The notes beneath the pieces were generated by a model that saw only the letters and a program-made list of their open reading frames with translations, ran no database searches and was not told the DNA's origin. 64,000 nt of DNA from Tilletiopsis washingtonensis (Eukaryota > Basidiomycota > Exobasidiomycetes > Entylomatales). The stretch is taken from contig NW_020312021.1 of assembly GCF_003144115.1 (NCBI RefSeq), positions 262,980-326,979 of the forward strand, given 5' to 3'. Below are positions 1 to 11,214 of the stretch, one piece after another. The position numbers were made by a program, and so were the translations under genes. Position 1 is the first letter of the stretch. Every line of letters begins with the position of its first letter.

Positions 1-1
1 G

Positions 2-271
2 CGCGCCGCGTCGCCGAGCTCCGTCAGGGGCACCTTTGGCGGGCAGGGCCAAGGCGCGCCATCGCCCGGAGGCCAGAGGGAACAGCAGCTGACAGCAGCA
101 CCAGCGCAGCAGGAAGAGCGTCGCAGCGGCAAGCCGACCCTTGCGCACGAAGCAGCGGCAGGCCTCTCTGCTGACAGCCTGCAGAAGGCGGACAGCGCAG
201 GCGGCTTGGCATCGGGGCAGAGCGCGTGGGAGCGGCGCGTGTGCTTAGTCAGCCGGCCCAGCGTCCGCTGA
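2..271 (+). CDS. possible 3' end of a gene entering from the left, unidentified
   Basis: A frame is open from the window edge to a TGA at 269-271, about 89 residues, with roughly three quarters of codons ending in G or C. The peptide is rich in Gln, Gly, Ala and Ser and looks like a disordered tail. No domain is recognisable. The stop lies only 78 bases before the CBP20 start, so the 5' leader of CBP20 would be very short or would overlap this gene. In DNA this GC-rich an open frame of 270 bases can occur by chance, so this is a weak call; the sequence to the left would settle it. Confidence 0.3.
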   Translation, partial: RAASPSSVRGTFGGQGQGAPSPGGQREQQLTAAPAQQEERRSGKPTLAHEAAAGLSADSLQKADSAGGLASGQSAWERRVCLVSRPSVR

Positions 272-349
272 GCGGCTCACCGCCGATGGCTGTGCGGGGA
301 GCCACGCTTCCGCCCACCGCATCCTCCACCTCCTCCTCACCTGCGCGCG

Positions 350-1438
350 ATGTCGTCCGTCGTCGAGTCCGCCGATGCGCCGTCGACGTGTGCGTACACT
401 ACGAGGCCCCTCTGCAGATCTCAAGGCTGATCATCTCCTCGCAGACCGCGACTCGCGCGCCACGGCCTCGCGCGCCAGCCAGTTCGACGCGCTGGCAAAG
501 ACGAGCACGCTGTACGTCGGCAACCTCAGCTTCTACACGACCGAGGAGCAGATGTACGAGCTCTTTGGCCGCGTCGCGCACCCGGCGCAGGGCGGCGGCA
601 TCCGGCGCATCATCATGGGCCTCGACCGCATGGCCAAGACGCCGTGTGGGTTCGCGTTTGTTGAGTGAGTGCGCGGGCGAGAGGCATGGGCAGAGCGGAG
701 TCTAGCGATGCAGAGAGCATGGTGGTGATAGCTAGACGGCAGCGCCGCTTAGCTGGCCAGCGATGTCTTGTGCTCGCACATCGTCGTTGTCAGGCCATGC
801 TCCGCTGTCAGGAGCCGGGCGAGGCGCTACTGTGCTGGCAGCACGAGCGAGGCGATGTGCCATGCGCCCTAGACACTGCACTGCAGCCGCTCCTTCACAC
901 CGCATGCCCTGCTGATCGCGACTGCGCAGGTACTACACGCACGCCGAGGCGCTCTCGTGCATGCGGCACATCAGCGGCACGAAGCTCGACGAGCGCGTGA
1001 TCCGCTGCGACCTCGACCCGGGCTACGTCGACGGGCGGCAGTACGGGCGCGGGCGCAGCGGCGGCCAGGTGCGCGACGAGTACCGGCAGGAGTACGACGC
1101 CGGTCGCGGCGGCTGGGGCCACTTGCGTCTGCAGGAAGAGGAGGAGCGGCTACGGCGCGAGCGCGAGCGCCGCGAGGAGCACGAGGGCCTCTACCGCGAG
1201 CAGGAGGAGCAGGAGGGCGGCCGCGAGGTGCCCGCCGGCGCCGACGAGGAGTACAAGGAGGACGCTGGTCGCATGCGCGGCGACGCTCAGCAGCGCGACG
1301 GCAGCGAGGAGCCGTCGCGGCGCAAGCGCGAGCGCAGCGACAGCGTCGAGCAAGGGCACAAGGTGAGTAGGCGCAGTGGGCACAGGGTATGGTCGCGCGC
1401 TAACGCTGCAGCAGTCATTGCGACTCGACGACGACTGA
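350..1438 (+). CDS. CBC2: nuclear cap-binding protein subunit 2 (CBP20)
   Basis: Small subunit of the nuclear cap-binding complex, which binds the m7G cap of pre-mRNA together with CBP80 and helps splicing and export. Proposed exons are 350-389, 445-664, 930-1362 and 1412-1438 (239 aa). One RRM spans about residues 34-115, with RNP2 (LYVGNL) near 36-41 and RNP1 (GFAFVEYY) near 82. The family block FYTTEEQ, the IIMGLDRM segment and the C-terminal [19 protein letters not shown] signature, which closes over the cap, are all present. An Arg/Glu-rich tail of about 75 residues extends beyond the animal protein. The ATG at 350 is preferred because its 13 codons follow the local G/C-ending bias and the 55-nt intron 390-444 restores a YRD motif found in CBP20 homologues. 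Intron 665-929 is unusually long at 265 nt. The last exon is only nine codons. Confidence 0.95.
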
Positions 1439-1599
1439 ATCAGCTAATGACATGTTCGCACACACACACACGGAAGAGAGGGAGAGAGAGGGTGTATTAC
1501 GAAGGTGACGGCCAGGGGTAGAGGCCATGCGGGGAGCGAACGCTCGAGTGGACATGGACGAGGCGCATCGCTGGAGGTGGGCAAGAGCAGGCCGCTCGC

Positions 1600-2276
1600 T
1601 TAGAGGGCGAAGAAGGCGGCAGCGGCGGCGGCGCCGAAGGCAGCCAGGCCGGGGATGACGAGGCCGGCGGCGGCATCCTTGGCCGGCGCGCTCGTGGCGG
1701 CAGCGGGCGCGCTCGTGACGCTGCCGTTGGCGGGCGTGCCCGAGGCGGCGGGCGCCGAGCTGGCCGAGCCCGTGGGCGACGCGGCGCTGCCGCCCGAGGG
1801 CAGCGTGAGCGTGAAGGGCGTCGAGGCGTTCTTGCACGTGTCCTCGAACTGGCCGAACGCGGCCTGCAGGGCAGCGTCGACGTAGTCTGCGGGAGCAGAA
1901 GCGTGTCAGCGAGCCGCCGGCGGTTGGACAGCAGACGAAGCGCCTCACTGGGGCACTTGGCGGCGCACGCGCCGGCCTCGTTGGCGAACTCCTGCCTGAA
2001 GGGACCCGAGTCAGCGAGAGCGTCGACGCAGATAGCTGCGCGACGACGTACTTGGCGCAGTAGCAGTTGATGTCGGTGAGGCCCGTGCAGCCGACGCTCG
2101 TGGCGGCGGTGCTGGAGCAGTTGACAATGCAAGCCTGCAGCCTGTTCGTGAGGCGTCAGCCGGAGCTCAACGACGGCGGCAGCGTCGTCGACTCACTCCT
2201 CACGGGCGCTCTGGGCCTGCGCCTGCGCAGACAGAACGGCGGCCACGACGAGGAGGGTGCGCTTGGAGAAGAGCAT
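1600..2276 (-). CDS. CFEM-domain, probably GPI-anchored surface protein
   Basis: Fungal extracellular protein with one CFEM module; family members bind haem or act at the cell surface and in host contact, but the ligand cannot be read here. Exons on the minus strand are 2276-2197, 2141-2052, 1995-1949 and 1886-1600 (167 aa). A signal peptide covers about residues 1-20 (LLVVAAVLSAQAQA). Eight cysteines follow in the CFEM pattern: CIVNC, one in GCTGL, CYC, CAAKC and CKN. A Ser/Ala/Pro/Thr-rich stalk then leads to a hydrophobic C-terminus ending FFAL, as expected for GPI attachment. The three introns are 55, 56 and 62 nt. The gene converges on CBP20, with 161 bases between the stop codons. The family call is secure; GPI anchoring is inferred. 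Confidence 0.88.
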
Positions 2277-3444
2277 GATGACTGAAGAGTTGTGTGGAGG
2301 GGTGAGGGAGGCTAAGGCGTGCGAGAGAGGATAAGGTAGCAGATGGCGCGAGAGATGGGGAGATGAGGGCAGCGCTGACGCGCGGGGGCGGCTTCTTATG
2401 TGCTCTCGGAGCAGCTGCTGCGACACGGCCAAGCCTCGGTCGCCCCGTCGTGTGCCCCGCTGCGTTCGCGTTCTCTCCTTCTCTATCTGCACCTACCAGC
2501 TCAGGCGCTGGCCGTGCCTGAAGAGGGGCGTGCTCATCTCGCTGCGCCGATGGTCAGCTGCAGGGGCAGCTCCTTGGCCGTCGATGATGGGAAGACCGCG
2601 GCTGCGGTAGGCGAGAGAGAGGGAAGGGCGACTAGAAAGCCGTGCCTGGCTTCGATGCCAGAGGAGCCACTTTGGCGCCCTCGATCAGTCTCAGACCGAC
2701 GATCTGCCGCTTGCGTGGGGTGCCATTTTGCGCCCAGCCGTGCACCTGGAGCAGGCACATCACAGGAGGCGTGCCTTCTCCTGGAAAACGCTGGGCCCTG
2801 CTGCCTGGTCATCAGACGAACGTTCTGCGCCGACGGCGGAGAGGAGGTTGGTGAACAGCAAATAGGTTCGGCGGCGGGAAAAGCCGCCGCCGGCGCGCTG
2901 CCGCAAGCGCACGCTCCCGCCTCCCAGACTACTCGAGAAAGCCACAACATCCGCCAGTCGGCAAGGTCGCTGCTGCTTCGGCTGTCCGCCTGCTGTGCTG
3001 TCATTCTGAGCCATACAGCGTGCCCATCTGCTGCGACAGCAACGAGAGACGGCGAGCTGTTTGCGCCTCGGGCATGCCTGCGCGGCGGCGGCGCTGCTCA
3101 GGGGGCGTCCGTCGCGTGACGCTATCTGATGGCTTCTCCTCTCGCGCGCAGATGAGCGAGCGGCCCAGCTCCTGCTGCGCCGAGGCACCGCTTCTCGATG
3201 CCTTGGCAGCTCCAGAGCCTCGGGCCCCTCTTTGGCTACATTTCAGCCTCACGACGGCTGCTCCGCGGGAGAAGGAGGAGAGGTGACTCTGCGGTGCTGC
3301 TCCCACGCTGGCGCTGCTGAGGTAAGGCACGCGCCGCGTCCGTGCTCCACATCGAAGTCGGAGCAGCCGCACCGCCGGCGTCTTGCTGTGCCGCAGCTGC
3401 TTCCTTCGCATCCGCATCCTCACTGCCAGCCGCACTCCCTCGCC
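2277..3444. other. intergenic, no gene recognised
   Basis: These 1.17 kb separate the divergent CFEM and J-protein genes and should hold both promoters. Frames are open on both strands, but none has the codon bias of the neighbouring exons or a recognisable domain. Confidence 0.6.
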
Positions 3445-4405
3445 ATGTCGCTCCTGCCCCCGCCGGCTCTCCGGCATACTCTGCGCAGCGCGGCGCCTGG
3501 CGGCGTGCGGCACATGCACGCTTCGCGCCCGCGCGCCGACCACTACCGCACGCTCGATGTGCCGCGCACCGCCAGCCTGCGCGACATCAAGGCGCAGTTC
3601 TACCGCGTGCGTGCCGGGCAGCGCGCTGGTATGTGCTGCAGTGCTGACGGTGCCATCGTGTTCAGCTGTCGAAGAAGTGGCATCCGGATGTGAACCGCGA
3701 CAATGAGGGCGCAAAGGCGCGCTTCCAGGAGGTCAGCGAGGCATGGGCGACGCTGGGCGACGAGCGGGCACGGTGAGTCGCAGCAGAAGTAGCACAGGCG
3801 CCCACGTTCCGTAGCTCAGACTGTGCGACAGGCGTGACTACGACCGGCGCCTGAGCGAGCGCAGCGGCAGCAGCAGTCCGGGTGCGAGCAGCTACAGCTC
3901 ATATGCGCCGCGTGGCGCCTACGACGAGTCGGACAACACGGCACGGCGAGCGCGCGCCTCGTACGCCTGGGACTACCAGCGGCGGCAGCGGCCAGCTGCG
4001 TCGGAGACGTACCAGCGGCACGGCGCCTCAGCGTCGGCGTGGGCCTCGGCTGCCGCTGGCGGCGCCTCGCAGACGGCCGAGCAGCAGCGCGCCGCGTTCG
4101 ACACGATGGTCTCGCGCAACCGCTTCCGCGAGCAGGCGGCCGCTGCACGCGCTGCCGAGGCTGGTCGAGCACGACCGAATCCCGCGCAGGCATTCGAGGA
4201 AGAGGCGGGCGGGAGCACGGCCAGTGCCGTCGTGCGCTTCATCCAGGTCGCCGGCCTCTTCACGCTCACGTTCTGGGCGGGCAGCAAGTTTGCCGGCGGC
4301 ACGGGGCCGGTGCGCGCCGAGGGCCGGGGCAGCGAGGATGAGGAGTGGAACTGGCTAGAGGAGTACCGGCAAGTACCCGCACGCATGGAGCACGCGCCGC
4401 AATAG
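3445..4405 (+). CDS. J-domain (DnaJ-like) membrane protein, probably mitochondrial
   Basis: Hsp70 co-chaperone of the type with an N-terminal J domain and a single membrane segment. Exons are 3445-3606, 3666-3772 and 3832-4405 (280 aa); both introns are 59 nt. The first 30 residues are rich in Arg, Ser, Ala and His without acidic residues, like a mitochondrial presequence. The J domain follows at about residues 33-95, with the catalytic HPD at 60-62 (KKWHPDVN) that stimulates Hsp70 ATPase. A Ser/Ala/Arg-rich middle region leads to a hydrophobic helix at about 221-242 (VVRFIQVAGLFTLTFWAG). The layout resembles mitochondrial DNAJC30-like or other tail-membrane J-proteins, but I cannot name an orthologue. 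It converges on the membrane-protein gene to its right. Confidence 0.88.
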
Positions 4406-4689
4406 ATGTCTCCGTCACGATCCACACGTCCGCATCGAAGCAGGCTGGCGATTCAAGGGACGGTAACGTGGTGATCGATGGGCCAGAAAGGGATGTGTGT
4501 GAGTGGGTAAGTGCGATGACTGCAGGTCGAGACTGTGAAGGGATCTGTCTAGTGTGCTTGCTGGGGTCTAGCGGGAACGAGGGTGCTGCTCCGCCTGTGC
4601 CGGACAGGCGCTGAGCACGTATGGGTGACGTGGAGGGACGGCGACGGGAGAAGTCGTCTGCGAAGCCGGCGCGCTGCTGGCTGCGACGC

Positions 4690-6521
4690 TCAGCGCTGCT
4701 GGTAGTGCGACGCCGTGCTTGCAGCGTGGTGCAGCTGCGGCGACTGGGCGCCGGCGCTCGGCAGCGGCGGCGACGACGTCTGTGCGGCCTCGTAGGGCGC
4801 GTAGCCGTCGGCAGCGTAGGCATCGGCGTAGGCGCCGTGCGGTGCCTGCTGCGCGCCGTATCGCTGCTGCTGCTGCGCCTGGTACATCTCGTAGTTGGTC
4901 TGGTGCGCCTGCTGCGCCTCGTACGCGGCGCGGTCCTGCTCGCTCCATGCGTGCTGCTGGTGCTGCGGTGCGTTCTGGTCGTACCACTGCTGCTGCTGCT
5001 GGTGCGCCGCAGCCGGGTCGTACGCCGCGCCAGCACCGCCGGCCCACGTGCCGCTGCCCGCCGAGTCGAGGTGAGCATACATGTTGCCGTGCATACCGGC
5101 CGACGAGGCGGCCGGGCCGCCAACGTCGCTCATGGCGTACGCGCCGAGATCGCTGTCCTTGCGCCCGTGCGTCGTGCCGCTCTGGTGGTCCGTCGCCGAC
5201 GTCGCCGAGTCGCCACGGCCGTAGACGGCCTCGGCAGAGTTCTCGTCGGGCGTGTGGTGACCGGCCTCGAAGGCGAGCCACTCAACCTGAGACGACACAG
5301 GTCAGCGCTGAGCAGCACTTGGCGCTACGTAGGCACTCACCTGGCGGCGCTTGGCGGCGCGCTTGCGGATCGGCAGAAGGATAAGGTAGGCTACGCGCCA
5401 TGTCAGGAGGCGTCGAGGGCGCTCTGCACGCACAGGCACTCACTCAGGATGATCAGGCCTGCGAGACCACCCGCGATGCCGCCGATGATGGCGCCGATGT
5501 TGACGCTCTGCATGGCATGTCAGACCATGTGGGCGACAAAGGACCGAGCCGCTACTCACCGAGCCGCTGTCCGCCGAGCCGGCAGTGCTCGCGGCCGACG
5601 CTGCGAGCGTGCTAGTGACGACGACGACTGAGCCGCCCGCGTCGGTGCTCGTGAGCGTGGCCAGTGTCGTCGACGGCGTGCTGGCGAGCGTGTTGCTCTG
5701 CTGCGCGGCACTGGACTGCGGCGCCGCGCTCGTCGTCTCTTGAGGCGCCGCCGTGGTGGTCTCGCTGGCGGGACGTGTGGACGTGGTGGTCTCGGCGGGC
5801 GCCTGCGCCGTCGTCGTAGGCTGCTGCGTCGTCTCTTGCTGCTGCTGCGTCGTGGTGGTGGTAGGCTGGGCCTGGCTGGTCGTCGAGCGCGTGGTGGTGG
5901 TGTTGGCCGGCGCGGCGCTCGTCGTGTCGGCGTTGTTGGAGCTGCCGCTGCCGCCCGAGGTGCCGCTGCCGCTCGTCGTGGAGCTGACCGGGGTGAAAGC
6001 GTCACCGATGTCAAAGGTAGGTGCGTTCATGGTAGACAGGTCAGGTAGGGCAGGGTGGAGGTGCGAGAGGTGTGCGAGTCAGTGCAAGCGCAAGAAGTGC
6101 GGACTGGAGAGCTGACTCGACCAGCGAAGGCCAGCCTTTTGTTCGTGCGCCCGCGGCCCAGGCCGTGCGGTCAGCACCCTTGCACTGCTGGGCATCGGAA
6201 AGTGGTGCACAGGAGCGAGGCGCCGGCGCAGCACAGACAGGGAGCGTGCCATGGGCGAGCGTCGGCGCCGTGTGCGTGCCTCCTGCGCGCGGCTGTGCGG
6301 CCCGCCCGCAAAGTGCTTCCCCTGAGGCACCCTCGTTCGCCATCACCCGCGGCAGCCGAGCGGCAGACTCACCCCGACTGGCGCTTGATCAGCTCGCGCT
6401 GGGCACCGCTGCCGCTGCTGCTCGAGTCGAGCTGGCGGGCATAGAGCGCCGCGAAGCCGCCGGGCGGGTGGTGCGAGCGCGGCTGGGAGAAGACGGGGCC
6501 GGGCGGAGACGCGAGACGCAT
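4690..6521 (-). CDS. Ser/Thr-rich single-pass membrane protein, function unknown
   Basis: Proposed exons are 6521-6373, 5983-5560, 5507-5444, 5390-5341 and 5286-4690 (427 aa). Residues after about 50 are dominated by Ser and Thr with poly-Thr runs, a likely O-glycosylated outer segment. A transmembrane helix follows (GAIIGGIAGGLAGLIILTYLILL), then a basic stop-transfer motif (IRKRAAKRRQ) and a Gln-, Ala- and Tyr-rich tail with runs of four to five Gln. The three downstream introns (52-54 nt) are clear because they rebuild the membrane helix. The first exon is uncertain: it is joined by a 389-nt intron that keeps frame, but translation could instead begin at an ATG at 6030. Neither start gives an obvious signal peptide. 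The layout recalls fungal cell-wall sensors such as Mid2, Wsc or Opy2, but no WSC or other Cys-rich domain is present. Confidence 0.7.
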
Positions 6522-8235
6522 GGCGGGCGAGGAGGGTATAGGGTGGAGGGCAAGAGGGCTGGGTCTGAGGTGCAAAGGTGGAAGCTGGTGCGGTGGTGAG
6601 CGACGCCGAGGTGTGAAGGAGGTGGGTGCAGCAGGCTGGAAGGAAGGAAGCGAGCGCCGGCTCAAGGGTGCTTTGACGTCTCGAGAGCGGCAACGGCGAG
6701 GCAGCGTCTTGCGCTGCAACGGCGGCGCAGCAGGCCGGGCTTCCTCTGTCCGGCAGCGGGCAACAGGCAGCCGCCGCAGCCGCAGCACCTCAGCAGCGCC
6801 CCTCTGTGGCTGTCCCTGGCCCAGACGCCCGATCGCGAGCAGGTGCGGTGATTTGAGCGCCTGCTCCGCCCAACGCGGCCCATCACACGCGGATTTGGGT
6901 GCGTGCTTGCGCCGCCCATCACTCCACATGCAGCGTGCAGCTCGCAGCCCTCCAGCAGCGAGGCGCAGCATCAGCACCCCCTTTCGCGTAGATTCGCAGA
7001 CTGCAGCTCGGCCGAGCGAGAATCATCCGAGGCCGTGCCTCCTGCCTCGTGAGCTGCGCTGCGCTGCGCCGCCTTCCTTTCTTGCTCGCGGGCCCGGCCG
7101 GGGCGCAGCGTGCAGCCGCGTCAGCGGCGTGGGCGGTGCAGCGTTCGCTGCGCCGGGCTCGTGCGGCGCAGGGGCAGATGGAGCGCCTCATCAGCACGCC
7201 GCACGCTCCGTCCGAGGGTGCCTCTCGTCGGCCGAGGGTGCGTCACAAAGGCGGCCGGAGCGCGGCAAAGCAAGGCCGCAAAGGCGCCGAGAGGCTGTGC
7301 TGCGGCGTGTGCAGGTGCGTCTGCTGCGGTGCTGCTGCGCCACACCCTTCTTCTGTCCCCGCTCTCCTCAGCAGGCTCATCTCTGAGGCTGGACCGCGGC
7401 GTGAGCAGCGAAGAGGCTCCTACAAGCTGGCGTCGCTATGATGCACACAAAGGATGACGCTGGCGCGGGCGTCACGATGCCAAGCAGGGGCTGCCGAGCA
7501 GACCAACACCTCAACACCGAAAAAGGGACAAGGGGCGCCGTGGCGCAGCAGGCAGAGAGGCGTCATGCACGACGTGGGCGCAGCTGCAGGCGGGAAAACT
7601 CTCTGGACGTCGACGCCGGCGGAGCACAGCACACAAGAGAAACCGGGCCGTGCCTCGCACCTCGTCGGCGTCGAGTCTTCATCGCGAGCTTCCATGATGG
7701 AGAGAAGCATGACATGCTGCGCTCGGTCCTGCCAAGACGTCGAGCGAAGGACAAGAGATGCCTCTGTGCTTGGACCTCAGACGGCGGCGCGTGATACAGG
7801 GTGCGCATGCGGCCCAGTCGCCCGACCGGCGCCGCAGCGAAAGCCCGTGCTGGAGAGCCTGTTTGTGAGATCTCACCTCTCTGATCGTCTTCACCGGTAT
7901 TGCATTTCGCCTGCCATGGCATCTCCAAGCGTGGAAATTCGGCAGAGGAGAGAGAGACAGCCAGACTCGCTGGACCAGCTCGGCCGCACCCGTACGAGAG
8001 GCGCGCCGCTGCGCACGAACGTGCGGCTGGCGTGAGGCCCCCTCGAGACAGTCGGGCCCGGCGCTCCTCTGTTCTCTTCCCCTACACCTTTGTTTCGCTT
8101 GCCCACTCCTCCTTGTCTGGCCGCCGCACACACCGTCTTGTGCTCGCTGTTGCACAGTCGCTCGCTCCTTTCCCCTGCTGCGCGGCTGCACCGGCTCCCG
8201 GACTGCCCCTCTCTCACCTCGCTCCGCGCGACAGC
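6522..8235. other. intergenic, no gene recognised
   Basis: These 1.7 kb lie between the membrane-protein gene and ATG7, which point away from each other. No frame shows coding bias or a known domain. Both promoters should be here. Confidence 0.6.
8060..8235 (+). promoter_or_regulatory. pyrimidine-rich leader of ATG7
   Basis: The sense strand turns C/T-rich just upstream of the ATG7 start, with runs such as CTCACTCCTCCTTG and CCCCTCTCTCACCTC. C/T-rich leaders of this kind recur upstream of RRP4, NPC2 and the cyclin in this window and are common near fungal transcription starts. No TATA box is evident. Confidence 0.4.
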
Positions 8236-11119
8236 ATGGCCTCGAGCAGCTCCGCCCCGCTGGTGCAGTTTGCGCCGCTGCACACGGCCATCGCGCCGGC
8301 CTTCTGGTCGGCACTGGCGGCGCACAAGATCGAGCATGCGCAGCTGGCCGACGCGCCGCTCGCCGTGCGGGCCCACTATGCACCTGCGCGACGCGTGCTG
8401 GACCGCCAGACGGGCAGTGAGGTGCCGCTGCCGCCGAGCATGGTCGTGGAGGGCGAGGCGCTGGGCGACGGGTGAGTACAGCACAACTGGCGATGAGGAG
8501 AGGCAGTCCCGCACTGGGCCAGATGGTGACGTGGCGGGGCGCGCTGTGCGCAAAAGCAAGAGCAAGCTTCGCAGCGCTCATCAGCAACAACATCAAGCCT
8601 CGCACCGCTGGTCAAGCCGTGACGCCTTGCGCTGCTTGCAGGGCTATGACGCTTCGCCCTGCCTGTCATACTGCCATGCTTCGCAGTGCCTGTGATGCTC
8701 AAACTCGCTCTGCAGCTACTCGCTGCCGCCGCACGTGTGTCCGGCCTGGGGCACGCTTAAGAACTTCAACACCGTCGAGGAGTTCAAGACAGCCGACAAG
8801 CAGGCCTTCTTCAACGCCGAGGCGCGCTCGGTGCGTTGGCACGTCGTAGCTCACGCTCCGCATCCGCTGATGTTGTATGCAGATGTATGAGGCCATGCTG
8901 AGCGCTGCAGATCCGACACCGCACCTGGCGCGCTTCCTGGTGCTCTCCTTCGCCGACCTCAAGCGCTACCGATTCGTCCACTGGTTTGCATTTCCGGCGC
9001 TCGTCTCGAAGCCGGCATGGACGCTGCAGGGCGAGTGGAAGAGCGTGTCTGACGCGCTTGGAGCAGGCAGCGTGAGTGGCAGAACGGCGAGGCTCGGACA
9101 CGATGCTGATAGCGTGCAGTACGAGGCACTCGCAAAGGCCGTCGAGGCCCGGCGCAGAGAGCAGAAGGCAGACTCGGCCTCGGGCGCCTTCTTCCTCGTG
9201 GGCACGAGCAATGGACAGCCGCGTCTTGGCGACGTCGCAGACTTTGCGAGCTTCTTCCAAGCGGGCGAGGAGGTGAGTGCCGCTGAGTCTTAGCGCAGAT
9301 CCTGGCTCATCGCTCTGTGCAGCCCACTGTCGGCTTCGTGGATCCGTCAGCCGCAGCTTCAGAGCCTGGCTGGCCGCTGCGCAACCTGCTCGCACTCATG
9401 GCGGCGCGCTTTGGAGTGCGACGCGTGCGTGTTCTGTGCTGGAAGGACGACATCGGCGAGAGCACGCAGCGGCGCTCGGTGATCGGTGACGTCGCGCTGC
9501 CCGAGGACGCCGCCGAGGGCGAGAGGGTCACTGGAGCTCATGGTACGTTACTTGAGACCACCCGTCGTCGCGTCGCTGACCTCTCAACAGGTTCAGCACC
9601 GCTCGCCACGCAGCCGGGCCTGCCAGACGTGCCGCTAGCTGTCGGCTGGGAGCGGAACAGCTCCGGCAAGCTGGCGCCGAAGCTCGCAGATCTAGGCCCA
9701 TTGATGGACCCGCGCAGGCTGGCGGACCAGGCCGTCGACCTGAACCTGAAGCTCATGCGGTGGCGCATCATGCCCGAGATCAACCTCGAGCGTGTGCAGC
9801 AGACGAAGTGTCTGCTGCTCGGCGCAGGCACGCTCGGCTGCTATGTAGCACGGACGCTGCTGGTGCGTTGCAGCCCTGTCCTTCTGATCCACACGGAGAC
9901 TGACGCACGCTGCAGGGCTGGGGTGTGCGGCACATTACGCTCGTCGACTCGTCGCGCGTCTCCTTCTCGAACCCGGTACGACAGCCGCTCTTCGACTTCG
10001 ACGACTGTCTCGAAGGCGGCAAGCCAAAGGCCGAGTGTGCTGCTGCGCGCCTGCGCGCCATCTACCCTGGCGTGACTGCGACGGGTGTGCAGCTCAACGT
10101 GCCGATGCCTGGGCATCCCATCCAGAGCGGCGCCGAAGCGCAGGTCCGACAAGACGTCGAGACCCTCGAGAAGCTCATCGACGAGCATAAAGTGGTGTAC
10201 CTGCTCATGGACTCGCGCGAGAGCCGCTGGCTGCCGACGCTGCTCGGTGCAGCGAAGAACAAGGTGAGTCCTCTGGCTGTGCAGGATGCAACATGCGCTG
10301 ACCACCGTCGTCAGCTCGTCATCAATGCGGCTCTGGGCTTCGACACGTATCTCGTCATGCGGCACGGCGCCGGTCCTGATGCTGAGCGTGATGCAGCGGC
10401 CAAGACGCTGCCGGCCAACGAGCGCCGACTCGGCTGCTACTACTGCAACGACATCGTGGCGCCAACCGACGTGAGCCGTCTGGCGCTGATAGTCTTATCG
10501 CGGCGAGCTGACACGTGCCTCTGACAGTCTCTGACGGACCGCACGCTCGACCAAATGTGCACAGTCACACGACCCGGCCTTGCTGCCATCGCCGGAGCTT
10601 CGGCAGTAGAGCTGATGGTCTCGGTTCTGCAACACAAGGATGGGTGAGCAGAGCTGCTCCTCGCTGAACAGAGCCTCTGGCTGACTCGCTGCTACAGCGT
10701 CAGTGCCCCTGCAGCCACCGGACCGGCACGCGGCAATGAGGCGCCGCTCGCCTCGTCAGATCCAGCGCAGTCCGGCTCGTGCCTCGGCCTCGTGCCGCAC
10801 CAGATCCGCGGCTTCCTGGCGCAGTTCAGCAACATGCTCCTCGTCGGCGGAGCGTACGACCTCTGCACTGCCTGCTCGCCCGCCGTCATCGACGCGTACA
10901 AGCGCGACGGCTTCGCGATGCTGAAGAAGGCCTTCAACGACGAGTCGTTCCTCGAGCGCGTGACTGGTCTAGACAAGTGAGTCCGCAGCACATGTGCTTG
11001 TGTGTAGGATGCTGACGCAGGCGCACAGGATGAAGGCCGAGGCGGAGGCCGCACTCGAGGCCGATCTGGAGGTGGACTGGAGCGAGGACGAAGAGGAGGG
11101 CGAGGGCGAGCTGCTGTAA
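8236..11119 (+). CDS. ATG7: autophagy E1-like activating enzyme Atg7
   Basis: E1-like enzyme that activates Atg8 and Atg12 with ATP and passes them to Atg3 and Atg10, needed for autophagosome formation in the cytosol. Eleven exons give 724 aa: 8236-8471, 8716-8830, 8883-9071, 9120-9272, 9323-9542, 9591-9862, 9916-10263, 10315-10470, 10528-10643, 10698-10976 and 11029-11119. The N-terminal Atg7 domain starts with LVQFAPL. The ThiF/E1 fold carries the nucleotide motif GAGTLGC near residues 381-387 and the family signatures [37 protein letters not shown] and [15 protein letters not shown]. The catalytic cysteine is in [10 protein letters not shown], near residue 573. The tail is acidic ([16 protein letters not shown]), as expected for the Atg8/Atg3-binding end. 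Intron 9543-9590 is 48 nt without an in-frame stop. The stop is 95 bases from that of TRS120. Confidence 0.97.
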
Positions 11120-11214
11120 GGCCACACGCGGCTCTGAGGTCACCGATGGTATACCAAAGTCTTGTCTACAGATCGATTGCGTGACGTGGCCAGCCCGAGC
11201 AATAAGTAAGCAGG

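Noticed and set aside
375-668. Start of CBP20 at the ATG at 375 without an upstream intron
   Set aside because: The first 15 codons would break the codon bias, while the ATG at 350 plus the 55-nt intron 390-444 gives biased codons and a conserved YRD segment. A 28-nt intron ending at 417 also keeps frame but is far shorter than any other here.
1445-1492. CA repeat followed by a GA-rich run after CBP20
   Set aside because: It is a short simple-sequence tract in 3' flanking DNA, too small to report as a repeat element.
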